Assembly: GCA_003427395.1 (NCBI GenBank)
Contig: BFEA01000118.1
Coordinates: forward strand, 1,460,012-1,487,384
From: Chara braunii
Lineage: Eukaryota; Streptophyta; Charophyceae; Charales; Characeae
Direction of reading: 5' to 3'
Length of the DNA stretch: 27,373 bases
Shown: positions 18,660 through 27,373 of the stretch, one piece after another
Numbering within the stretch: the stretch's first letter is position 1
Layout of the letters: each line of letters begins with the position of its first letter
Notes under the pieces: generated by a model
What the model was told of the DNA's origin: nothing
Database searches by the model: none
What the model saw: the letters and a program-made list of their open reading frames with translations, nothing else
Program-made: the position numbers and the translations under genes

Positions 18660-19420
18660 TGGTCTATCAAAGGCTGGGTAAGTCTGCATAAGTTTGGGGA
18701 GGCTCAGTGCTATGTTTATTTTTGAGTTGCCTGGAGGACCAGACATGTTCCATAAGTTTGGTGGTCTGGTTGCTCTGACTTGCGAGGGTTGTCTGTGGTT
18801 GACTTTTTGAGAACCAAACATTGTCCCATAAATTTGATTGACTTAGTTGTCTTGTTTATTTTTGGTTTTCTCAGTTTCTTTTGGTTTTGGACGAGGGGGT
18901 CTTAGCATGTTCTATAAGTTTTGCTGACTCGATCTCTTTCTGCCTCACCATTAAGAAAAATAAATCGGGCGGAGGACCAAACATGTTTCATAAGTTTAGG
19001 ACCTGGTGGTCTTGGTTCAATGCCATGCACATGCTGAAACCTAAAGGTTATAACTTGATTATATTTTACTACTACTTTACCTATGAACAGGCTAGTCAGA
19101 CACTGTCCCATAAGTTTGGGTGGTCTGACTATAACTTATCACAAACTGAAGAGAGTATTAATTAGGAATAAAGTTCAATAAACTTGTGGTAAGAAGGGGC
19201 GGGTTGAACCTCGAGCTAAGATGATTGGTTCAGTCATATGCTACCTTAAAAGATTAAGTGCATATAATTATATATAATTTGGATACTTAAACAGTTCAGG
19301 GAGGCTAGGCTGGATAACCTAGTCTCATGCCCAAAGAAAAGATAAATAGTTGTGCCCTCTGTTTGTGTATACTCAATGAATGATCTAGACACTATTTCAT
19401 AAGTTTGGGTGATCTAGCTT
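18660..19420. repeat. Array of hairpin-forming CATAAGTTT units
   Basis: The core CATAAGTTT (one or two changes in some) occurs at 18687, 18751, 18827, 18913, 18989, 19109 and 19398. The first six are spaced 64, 76, 86, 76 and 120 bp. Around the cores the flanks can pair: ACCAGAC/GTCTGGT (18738-18744, 18764-18770), TAGTCAGAC/GTCTGACTA (19093-19101, 19123-19131) and CTAGA/TCTAG (19385-19389, 19413-19417). Near the core an inner CCCA/TGGG pair is possible at 19107-19120. Units at 18827 and 18913 lack good arms. This could be a subterminal repeat array of a DNA transposon or a tandem array of palindromes. Function unknown. Confidence 0.8.
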
Positions 19421-19705
19421 TATGTCTTATGTAAGCGGGGTATAAAGGGATAAATCATTAAAAGACTACGAACTATTATTTGACAAGATCAACTTTGGGA
19501 TGGTGAGAGTACTTACCTTTGTGGTTTGGCCTTGCATAAGGCTGAGTGAGATTACTGCATAGTCTGAGTTTTAGTTTGATAGGTAGCTGCTTTAGAAGTT
19601 CGCCACGTACTAGAGCCATAAAAGTTAGTTTCAATTCCTGCATTTTTTTAGGTAAGTTTATTTTACTTAGGTCAATTTCTATATTTTCTTGGTTCTTTTG
19701 TTATA

Positions 19706-20310
19706 CTTGGTCTTGTATAAATATTGATAAGCTACTTTCTCTACGGGAAGCGCTGCCAAAATTTCTACAAAACCAAAGAGTTAGTTACATTTTGACTTTT
19801 CAAAGTTCAACTTGTCTAATTATGTATGGCTTAGTAAAAATCTGGAAAGTCTCATTTTCTAAAGAGACTGCTGCTCAAATTTTTGCTAAATCAGAGACTT
19901 AGACAAAATTGAACTTTGAAAAATCAAAGTTATTTCTAGATTTTTTTACTTAGCCTTGTATAAATTTTGAAAAGTTACTTTCTTTACAGGAAGCGATGCT
20001 AAATTTTCTACAAAACTAAGGAGTCGATTAAATTTTATCTTGGTTAAACTCAAACTTTACTTTGAGTTCTTATCTGACTTAGTATAAATCTTGAAAATTC
20101 TACTTTATAAAGGAGATGATGCCCAAATTTTTACCAACTCAAGGAGTTAGACAAAACTTGACTTTTCAGAGTTAGATATTATTTCAGTTTTTTATATTTA
20201 AGCTAATATAAATTCTAAAAGGATACTTTTCCTATGGGAAGCGCTGCCGAAATTTTCTTAGTTTAGACGAGTTAGGTTATCTTTTGACAGGTGGCAATTC
20301 TGACAATCCA
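19706..20310 (+). repeat. Tandem repeat of about 124 bp, five copies
   Basis: The landmark GTATAAAT (or a one-base variant) occurs at 19715, 19834, 19958, 20082 and 20206, giving periods of 119, 124, 124 and 124 bp. Each unit then has GAAGCGCTGCC or a variant, AAATTTCTACAAAAC or a variant, and GAGTTAG. The copies differ strongly, so the array is old. No shared reading frame survives. Confidence 0.9.
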
Positions 20311-20930
20311 CTCTATACAGGGGAGGCTCGACCAAGGGTCGACCTTTTCACTGGACATTAACTTATGGGTAGACTTAAACTTAGTTGGAAGACAACTGTG
20401 AGTAAGGATGTGTTATAGAGATTCATTTCTCATACACTGATAATTTAGCTCGGGCATTGATCTGTCTTATGGTACAGATCCCTTTTTATCGTTCTGATTC
20501 AAGATTCGGACTTGTTTCAGCTTGATCCCACGATGATCATCGTGTGTTATCACTAATAACAAGTCGGTTGCTGATTCGTCGGTTCACGACTCAACTCCAA
20601 TCCATTCTCATTACGCAACCTAAAAGGTTTTAGCACTGATGGTTTCACCCGGACTTTTATTGAATGACCAATCAACAAAAGTACTGAGTATTTATTTTGA
20701 AAGGTTGAGGTTTGCATGACTAAAGCAAGAGGTCTGAGTATAGAGAATGATTGAAGTTGACCCCGTGTAGTGTGTGGACTTTCGGTTGACTCTTTGATGG
20801 GATTGCAGGTATGTTATGTGGTTCAGACTTTGGATTTGACTACCTGCGATCACATACAATTATATGGTTGAGAGGAGTCTCACTGTGATTGTGAGAAGTG
20901 ATCGTCATATATTTATTCCCCACTAGAAAT
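20311..20930. other. Non-coding stretch with palindromes
   Basis: Holds the perfect palindrome CACGATGATCATCGTG at 20529-20544. It also has an 11-bp inverted pair (one mismatch), GATTGCAGGTA at 20801-20811 and TACCTGCGATC at 20841-20851. No gene recognised. Confidence 0.6.
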
Positions 20931-21365
20931 AACCGTAATCATTATATTATTTTATTTATTTTTCTTGTTATTGAATAAATATTTTAAATCTTATTAATAT
21001 ACATTATCATACAAAACTATACCCAAAAAAGTATAAACTGAATAAAATCTTAACACATCTTATAATGACATACAATAATAATAAACATAAAACAGACAAG
21101 ATTAATATAGAATATAATCATAAATTTATATTCATTCTAGTATAATATCATATTACCATAGAATAATTAGAATATCATTTTTTGATGAATTATAGAATAC
21201 GAATTTATAATTATCTCTTCTATAAAATAAAAGAATAACAAAAATAGTAATTAAAAAAAATATGAACAGATTCCAAAAAGTGAACTGAAATTGAAGTACA
21301 TAAAATATCAAATTGATTTTTTATTAATTATTTGTTACACTATCTATATATATATATGTGTTTAC
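20931..21365. other. A/T-rich tract
   Basis: Strongly A/T-rich with many TAAT and ATAAAA strings and a TA microsatellite at about 21344-21356. No gene is seen. Base composition changes sharply at about 20930 and 21380. Confidence 0.75.
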
Positions 21366-21530
21366 CTACGTTTGAGTGTTTGCATAACCTACAGAGCCCA
21401 CACCTATGGGTTTTAACTGGGTTGAGATTGAGAAAAGAAAGGAGAGCTTATTTGCCCTGCCCACCGGGACACTCGACCTAAGAACCGAAGGTGCCACGGG
21501 GGCCGAACAGCTATTCTTTCAGCCATGTAA

Positions 21531-21620
21531 TATCGTGAAGGGCTCTACCCTCACGATACTTCATGATTGAGTGTCATAAGCGGTACTCGGATCTACGAGG
21601 GACCGCTCGATTATGGACAT
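21531..21620 (+). other. Two adjacent bulged hairpins
   Basis: First hairpin: TATCGTGAAGGG (21531-21542) pairs with CCCTCACGATA (21548-21558), with one bulged A and a 5-base loop. Second: TGTCATAAGCGGT (21572-21584) pairs with ACCGC-TCGA-TTATG-GACA (21602-21619), with a 4-base bulge and a single bulge. Only 13 bases separate the two. They could form a small structured RNA or a cruciform; no known RNA family is recognised. Confidence 0.55.
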
Positions 21621-22785
21621 TACATAGTACGCGATCATTGTGACTGCTTGCGTATTCATGCATTGCTAGTCAATATGGGGAGGTCCTCCGTCCACGCGGT
21701 TTTTATACTAAGTCTCGCGCGCGTCGCCTATCCGATTTCCTGGGTCGGAATGTTATGGGATGGATACAAAATGGACTAGGAGTGTTGTTGTGTTGTTTGT
21801 TTTGTGTCGTTTTGTATGCGTGAGGGCTGTGGTGTAACGCGTTGTAAGTAGGATGCGTCCTAGTCGACCAACAACGAGTCGAGCTTGGGACTTCAGCCCC
21901 CCGGTGCGTCGGTTCGTGTGCGTGTTCGATAGAGGCGTAGGACTGCGCATACCCATTATGTTAAAGCGAAAGAGAAACACCCTTGGCTGGTTCACCTCTG
22001 CGATTGCAACTGATTAACTTTCGTATTGTGGACTAGTTGCTCGGTGGGGATACGCCCACCGAAGGGAGGTGACAACTCCCATAAGGTGGAGGTAAGTTGT
22101 ACCTTGCGTTGGCCATATCCTGTCGTAGGGGCTCGCGAGAGGTATGGATGACGCACTCGGCCGGAACGGCTTGAAGAAGCTCCATGAGTATCGCGATGAG
22201 GAATAGTCAAACTCCTGCATGACGCGGCCGGGAGGGTCCCGCCCTGCAAGGTGCGGGACTGATACGCTCGATAGCACGCAGGAGGGGATTGTCCCTGTGA
22301 TCAAACTGTAGACTTCAATGTTATTGAAGTTTCGCCATTCCACGTTGAAGAGGAGGATATGAAAGTAGAAGAAGGAGACAAGAAATTGGGTAGTCGAGTG
22401 GGGAAAAACTTCACACACGAGACAGATGGCATAAAAATGATGGAATAGGGAGGGAGGGAATGGGTGCTAGGTGTCGGGGAAGGGCGGGCGCTCCACGATC
22501 TGGCGGATGGAGAGGTAGTCAAGGGGACGGCAAAAGAGTGATCGGAGACGCAGCCTGATCATCCACATCGGAACGTATGCGTAGAGTTGAGCGGGTGGCG
22601 GGAGTGGGTGAGGGGCTGCGGGCTCTTCTCATGTTGGACCCTGATCCCGCTGTTCCGCCATCTCGTCCTTCTTTTTCCTCCGGCAACTCTGGGTTTCTCT
22701 AGGGATCGCCGACCAGTACGTCTGCTATGGGCCGCTTTCCTTCGGCCCATTCCCTTGCCTTCCTCTCAACCTTCACACGCGACTC
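21621..22785. other. Unassigned stretch, no supported gene
   Basis: Open frames overlap on both strands without recognisable domains. A tidy 20-residue plus-strand piece (MDDALGRNGLKKLHEYRDEE, 22145-22204) ends at a stop and is too short to call. Confidence 0.35.
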
Positions 22786-23282
22786 CTATTGTTTGCCCTC
22801 TGAGCGCTCACAGGATCCCACCTCCAAACTCTCCTCCCTCTCACTCTGCATCGTTGTCACTTCCCAAAAGAATGGATCAATGAACTCATCAGGGTTCAAG
22901 TACCGTCCCACCGACAGGTAGTACTGCCCCTCGTTGTTGTATCGGTCGAGGTGCGACCACAACAACTGTGACCGTGATGTTCGTTCCAATGCCCCTGGCT
23001 CTGGCCTCTTGTTGTCCTGATAGAGAATGTCGAGGGAAAGATCATCGAGGAGCTGCGCAAGAGGCACCAGTAATTCCTGTGTGACCGGCGCAAAGTGATC
23101 TGTGGCCACCTCTCCAAATATGATCCCCAACATCTCCCCTTCCACGTCGGATCTCCATGCCTGGATGATCAGCCACTCGACGTCCCGGTCTCTATCGAGA
23201 TCGTCCAAATTGTGGGGCTCATACCACGTAAACTCGATGTTGAGCAGGCAGAGGCTGAGCGTCGTGAAGATCCCCCACCATG
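22786..23282 (-). CDS. Unrecognised protein-like reading frame, possibly an exon
   Basis: Open for about 165 codons after a TAG at about 23283-23285, with no ATG near its start; the first Met lies far inside the frame. Composition is balanced, with acidic and hydrophobic segments: DVEWLIIQAWRSDVEGEMLG, HFAPVTQELLVPLAQLLDDL, then YYLSVGRYLNPDEFIDPFFW. The lack of an ATG and the CAG|G context upstream would fit an internal exon with a 3' splice site. It adjoins the truncated gypsy RT and lies in a frame shifted relative to it. I do not recognise the family. It could be a host exon, a captured gene piece or a chance frame, though it is longer and more protein-like than its antisense frames. Confidence 0.35.
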
Positions 23283-23285
23283 CAG

Positions 23286-23795
23286 CCTACTGATCCTCCT
23301 CTAAGTCAGAATATGATGGAGCCCATGGCGAATATCAAACTTACTAAAATAATTGGCACACCCACTGGCAATCGTATCCAACAAGTCGTCAATCCGGGGA
23401 ACGGGGTACACATCTTTAATCGTGATATTGTTCAATTTCCTGTAATCAATGTATATGGGAATCGGCCCGTTCTTTTTTGGGACTAGAAGCATGGGGAAGG
23501 ACCAGGGCCCCGTAGCCGGCTCAATCCATCCGTTAGCCTCGAATTCTCGAATTCGTTCCAATGTCGTTCTCCGTTCCGCAAAAGAATAACGGTATGGTTT
23601 GCAATGAATCGACGGATGCGTTCCTGTTTGGATTTCGTGCTGGTCCCCTGCTGGATGACTACTTAGTAAGGACTGCCTGATATCCGTGTCCTCGATGCTA
23701 ATCGCCCCTTGATATTCGGACAGGATGTCTGCGATAAGGTGATGAATTTTATTCGGGTACGTATTCGGGCACATGCATTTCGTATGATTGTCCAT
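23286..23795 (-). pseudogene. Gypsy reverse transcriptase, N-terminal part only
   Basis: The open part (23795-23301) has THPSIHCKPYRYSFAERRTT, EANGWIEPATGPWSFPMLLV, PKKNG, IDYRKLNNITIKDVYPVPRI and motif A as YFSKFDIRHGLHHI, with the catalytic Asp present. Gypsy RTs go on with a REEDQ-KTAF-like string. Here an EEDQ is visible in the next frame, at about 23285-23300, and then similarity ends. The YxDD box, RNase H and integrase are absent. The break therefore lies at about 23285, exactly where the unknown frame at 22786-23282 begins. Confidence 0.85.
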
Positions 23796-24429
23796 GGATG
23801 CTAACTGTCACTTGTTTCGTGCAGACCTTTGTACCGTTCCGTGGTGGGGGAGACGAAATGAACGAGTTGTCCGATCGCTGGGAAAACATTGTGGCTACCA
23901 TCTGAGCGTCATCTTCTCGGATCGCCACATGTTCTTTCGACGTACGTCGTCCTCGATGTCTCGGGGGCTTACGGGTTTCTCGACAATCTTTATTCTGATT
24001 TCGAAAGTCGAGGGATCGCTATGCTTAGGGGGTTCGAGGGTTCTATTCTCGGCGCCCTACTGTAACAATTGAATCTCCTTTCCCTCAGAGAGCAGGGAAC
24101 GAGGCAACCCCATAATGTTGCAAAAGGATCTCTTATCGCTATATCTTAGGAGTAGTGGGGTGGTGGCTTCGAATAGGGTCCCAGAGGGTTCCCAAGAATC
24201 AGTCAATACACCTATACTAATGGTTTCCCCAACATTAGTGCCCGCGTACGACGGAGATTTCGTTTCGTGAGCACGAACGTTTTTGCTGTTTTATGCCGAA
24301 TCGTATAGCGAACCAATTGATGCGTCATGTCCAGGATCACAGGGTCTGTTTCCTCCTCACTTTCAGAAGTGCTCAGGGGGGACTTGGGCCCTCTGTCCCT
24401 CGTGCCGGATTCGTTAGCAGGTTCTTTCT
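23796..24429 (-). pseudogene. Degenerate region between gypsy protease and RT
   Basis: Minus-strand pieces such as DPVILDMTHQLVRY and later KFITLSQTSCPNI suggest a frameshifted polyprotein linker. Stops occur in all frames. No additional domain was found. Confidence 0.5.
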
Positions 24430-24948
24430 AGGTGATCACGTGGAGCGGTCCTCCGACTTCAGGACGGACTTTCCGAACCGCAGGTAATGTTGTTCGGAGA
24501 GTGAGTCGCATCGGGGTGACGTACGGTTTTCCGTTCGTGTTCTTGAGGATAATCGATCGTTTCTTGAAATCTAAGTTAGCCTGGAGCGCAGTGAGGGCCG
24601 ACAATCAGATAAGCACGTCATATGTGTTTACGTTTACAACCACGACATCCTCCAATGCATGGACTTTTCTTAATCTGAACGCGACATTCATCATCCTTTT
24701 CACCACTTTGATTTTCTCCTCATCAGCGGAGATAAGGTGGTCCTCCTCTGTAACGGTATCAAATCTTTCTGCCTTCTTACTCGTTCCACCACCTTCAGGG
24801 AGATGGCTAATACAGCCGCCCCTGAATCGAGTATTGCGTTGTACGGGACTCCCCAGACTTCCATGTCACATTCTGCGGACTTCCACGGAATAGCCTTGAT
24901 ACGTAGGAAATTCCGAAATTGTAATTTCTTTGGATCAACCCTCATCAT
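24430..24948 (-). pseudogene. Gypsy aspartic protease, broken
   Basis: Would process the polyprotein. The catalytic motif is present as YNAILDSGAAV (Asp-Ser-Gly at about 24820-24830), preceded by a strand-forming VWGVPY. After the protease fold the frame has NVNTYDVLI, an in-frame TGA where Gly is usual (near 24605-24610), then LSALTALQANLDFKKRSIIL and GKPYVTPM, the familiar end of gypsy protease domains. The preceding stretch (24945-25286) is a low-complexity linker. One stop at least inactivates it. Confidence 0.75.
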
Positions 24949-25289
24949 ATCGGATCCGAGGTACTTGGAACATCGGGTTTGTCCTCACGGATGGGAGCCT
25001 TTCCCTTCATGTTTGCTAGTTTAGCGAGGGCGAACCGTTTTCGGTTCGCCTTGCAAGGTTGCAACATTCGCTCGTTTGCCTGTTCCAGTATGGACAGAAG
25101 ATGTCCGATTGGCAAGGGAATCCGGTGATCTAAGGCCCGAACTATGCTGAAGACATCAATTTCCCCCGTAACGAACGTGGGACCACCTGACTCCATTTCC
25201 CTCAGAGATGGCCTCCATTTTGTTACCTTATGTTCCTCAATCGAGGGATGGATGACTCCAATCGTTCCCAGTCCGGGGTAACCCAATGA

Positions 25290-26496
25290 GATATATTAAT
25301 CGAGTGGGATGAGCTCCGCAACCTCTTCGGTGGTAACCATCGCACTTTCCCCCCCCCCTACTTCTTCCACCATCATGCCTACCCTCCCTGGTCCGTTGGC
25401 CACGGGCGCGGCTGCTGCGGGGGCTGCTCCTATCCAAGCTTGTGCAGGTCGGTTGGGGCAGTCCCGTGCTATGTGGCCTAGCTGGTGGCATGTGTAGCAT
25501 CCATCCATCCTTACGCCTGTATTAGGTACGACGCCTCCCACGACTTGGCCGGGGGCTACTCCCGGAGTCCCGGGGCTACTGGCGCGACTCGAACGGCGAT
25601 GGGGCGCATTGAACTCACCAATGACTCTATTCGGGTATTGCGCTCACGTTCCTCTTTCTTGCTCTCCTGCATTAAATTAACTAACATCCGCGTTAATTCT
25701 AGGATCACGCTTGATTCGTTTGGTTTGGGAACTGTATCTGGAGGATGCGTAGGTGCGACCATCATGGGCGGTCCTAGGGTGGTGTCCGACATCGATCTCT
25801 TAACTCCCACCTGTTCTAGGTAGGTGACGACACCTGAGACGAAGCCTATGTTTTCAAATTTGTTTTGGAGCGCGGTTAACAATGCTTTCGCCCTAGCCAA
25901 GTCTGAGGAATCTCCTTAGCGTGATCTTCTCCTTCTAGGAAGATAGAGGCAAACTTCCGTTCCATTTCTTCTGCCCCGTCTGTAATTTGTTGCATGGTGT
26001 GATTGATGGGGGAAAATTGCTTCCACAATTTTGCCTGCATTGCCCGGCTTCGGAGCCCATCAATGAACAAATTCCTCCCGACCTTTTCGTCTCTTTCTGA
26101 TTTTACGAACAACCTCTAGAACCTACTGCAATATTCTATGATGGACTCGAGGGGTTTCTGGACTCGATCTTTGATCATAAAGAAGGTTTGTTCGGGGTGT
26201 TTATAGTCAAATTTATGCAAGAAGTCCCTCTCGAAAGTCGGGAGGTTCAGCGACGCGTAGGTGCTCAACCAATGATGCGCATCCCCTCCCAATCGGGTTG
26301 GGATATTAGTTCTGGCCTCATCATTGCCATACTGTTGTGCACGCAACGTGGCTAACCATGCCCCAACCAAGTAATGGCCAGGATCGAATAAATACAAATC
26401 GGGCTGTGTTGCAAGTGCTCGAACTCGGACAGGTGGCGCGGGAATAGGTGTCGTGCCTTGCCGCACATTAGCGTTTTGGGCTTGGTTAACGTTCAT
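25290..26496 (-). pseudogene. Gypsy Gag with CCHC zinc knuckle, broken
   Basis: Would package element RNA. The likely start is the ATG at 26496 (MNVNQAQNANVRQG). The first 126 codons hold a capsid-like segment with DLYLFDPGHYLVGAWL, then DAHHWLSTYASLNLPTFERD and a C-terminal FF-IKDRVQKPLESI-EY. An in-frame TAG at about 26113-26115 interrupts it, and the same frame continues to 25876. A shift at about 25900 leads to ARAKALLTALQNKFENIGF (25556-25900). Another leads to the zinc knuckle CYTCHQLGHIARDC, a complete CX2CX4HX4C, at about 25455-25500. Order and motifs are typical for Gag of Ty3/gypsy elements. Confidence 0.8.
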
Positions 26497-26657
26497 GTTG
26501 GCAACATGTTGACCTGCCGATCTACTCCGAGTTAGTATCGGATCGTGTCTTGGCGCGTTTCTATGTCTTGACCATCCTCGGTTTAGGCTCGTCAGATGAG
26601 TTTACTTATTAGCCTACTCGCTTGACAATCCTTAAGCTTACCACGTGTCGGCCTATT

Positions 26658-27243
26658 ACCAACCTCATGCCCAGCGCGACTTCCAGATCGGAGTGATGGT
26701 GGGCCTGAAAGTGCGAAAAAGGGGTGTGCCAAGGATTTTAGGAAAATGGGGGTGGAGTCCCAGGTCGGAACTTAGGTCCCCTATATTAAGTTGCAAGGAT
26801 ATAAATGCAAGTGGGTAGGCGAAGGACGAAGGTTCTATTTTAGGCCTCGCGGAACGGGGCGGTCACCTTCGTTGGTCCCATCGTCTGGGGCGGATTCGTA
26901 TTCTGTGAACCGTCGGGGCGCTATGTCTGTCCTGCTGGTGCAACACCCGTCGTCGGCGGGTTTCGCAAATCTCAGAATCGGATGTGGTCGGCCTCAACCG
27001 AAGGCTGTGCTCTCGTTGTTCGGCTTCCGAGTGGGTTCGCCGGATGAATCCCGACGCTTGGTAGGCATGGTCTGACATGCACTCGGAACATTGGGGTTGT
27101 GGCTAGTAGGGGGCGAGTGCTCGCCAAGGGGCAATGGTCGGGCAGTGGAAGGGCAATAGACGGTGATAGGGAGGGAACTTTGTTTCAAGGATAAACAATA
27201 TCGAGCTCAGCAATGCTGTGTATACCCCCGTACGAATACGGGC
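26658..27243 (+). repeat. Module S, copy C
   Basis: Third copy of module S, aligned to 10321-10892 almost throughout. It is on the opposite strand to the gypsy element beside it and is not preceded by module P. The left edge (ACCAACCTCATGCC) is shared with copy B (ACCAACCTCACGCC), so this may be a true element end. Confidence 0.85.
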
Positions 27244-27306
27244 CGTTCGTACGTCCGTACGGTCGTCCGTACGGGCTCATGTGGTCGTATGGGCCGTACG
27301 TACGGA
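27228..27306. repeat. CGTACG palindrome cluster
   Basis: Six CGTACG palindromes (two overlapping) occur in about 78 bp, including the 12-bp palindrome CCGTACGTACGG just before an A-rich run. The position matches the GTTCA/TGAAC cluster after module S in copy B, but the motif is different. Confidence 0.85.
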
Positions 27307-27326
27307 AAAAAAAGCAAAAAAAAAAA

Positions 27327-27373
27327 TGTTATGCAAAAAAATAAACTAAAACATTTTTGCCTCAGGGTCATAT
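27327..27373 (+). repeat. Conserved TGTTATG...TTTGCCT segment, copy C
   Basis: Begins TGTTATGCAAAAAAATAAAC, then ACATTTTTGCCTCAGGGTCA. It matches 11209-11257 loosely and the reverse complement of 11627-11675 closely. The window ends inside it. Confidence 0.75.

Larger units (their letters stand above)
23286..26496 (-). mobile_element. Truncated, decayed Ty3/gypsy retrotransposon
   Basis: Reads right to left as Gag, zinc knuckle, aspartic protease, reverse transcriptase, the standard Metaviridae order. The element stops inside the RT just after motif A. RNase H and integrase are missing and no LTR was identified on either side. Multiple stops and frameshifts mark it as inactive. Upstream of the Gag start, 160 bp separate it from module S copy C, which has the opposite orientation. 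Confidence 0.88.

Noticed and set aside
18660-19420. CRISPR-like array
   Set aside because: Cores are only 9 bp, spacing is irregular, and the setting is eukaryotic with no cas genes.
26497-27373. Module S copy C as the 5' LTR of the gypsy element
   Set aside because: Module S is on the opposite strand, occurs elsewhere without gypsy sequence, and has no matching copy at the other end of the element.

Overview
The window looks like repeat-rich intergenic nuclear DNA of a streptophyte or plant-type eukaryote. No intact host gene can be supported. There is no operon-like gene packing, no ribosome-binding-site pattern and no rRNA. A tRNA-derived SINE, long A/T tracts, TATA-box repeats, microsatellites and several decayed retroelements are present. 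The style of the retroelement proteins reminds me of charophyte algae such as Chara: a zinc knuckle followed by a Lys/Glu coiled coil, and a Penelope-like reverse transcriptase with a GIY-YIG-like segment upstream. That assignment is an inference from memory and was not checked by any search.

Layout. 1-620: a tRNA-derived SINE on the minus strand with A and B boxes and candidate target-site duplications. 1279-1402: a GC-rich minisatellite. 1404-4626: first copy of a mosaic repeat family, called here module P (TATA-containing), module S and module R. 5100-8880 (minus): a degenerate Penelope-like element. In transcription order it has a gag-like reading frame (broken zinc knuckle, coiled coil, possible SAP-like tail), a GIY-YIG-like endonuclease remnant, then a reverse transcriptase with recognisable motifs A, B and C. 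Tandem duplications lie 5' of it (8912-9448). 9532-14380: second and longest copy of the P/S/R mosaic, interrupted by an A/T-rich block (11058-12785) with direct and inverted sub-repeats, bounded by clusters of GTTCA/TGAAC palindromes. 14381-18640: mostly unassigned sequence with a 73-bp tandem array and other local duplications. 18660-20310: two consecutive arrays, one of hairpin-forming units around the motif CATAAGTTT and one with a period of about 124 bp. 20500-21620: palindromes, an A/T-rich tract and two adjacent bulged hairpins. 22786-23282 (minus): an unrecognised protein-like reading frame joined to a truncated Ty3/gypsy element (23301-26496, minus; gag, zinc knuckle, protease, partial reverse transcriptase). 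26658-27373: third copy of module S, ending in a CGTACG palindrome cluster.

All recognised coding regions carry stops or frameshifts, so nothing here is likely to act together as a pathway. The most interesting points are the domain order of the Penelope-like element and its gag-like partner, the hairpin array whose arms change in a compensating way, and the fact that two copies of the same repeat carry different palindromic motif clusters at the same position.
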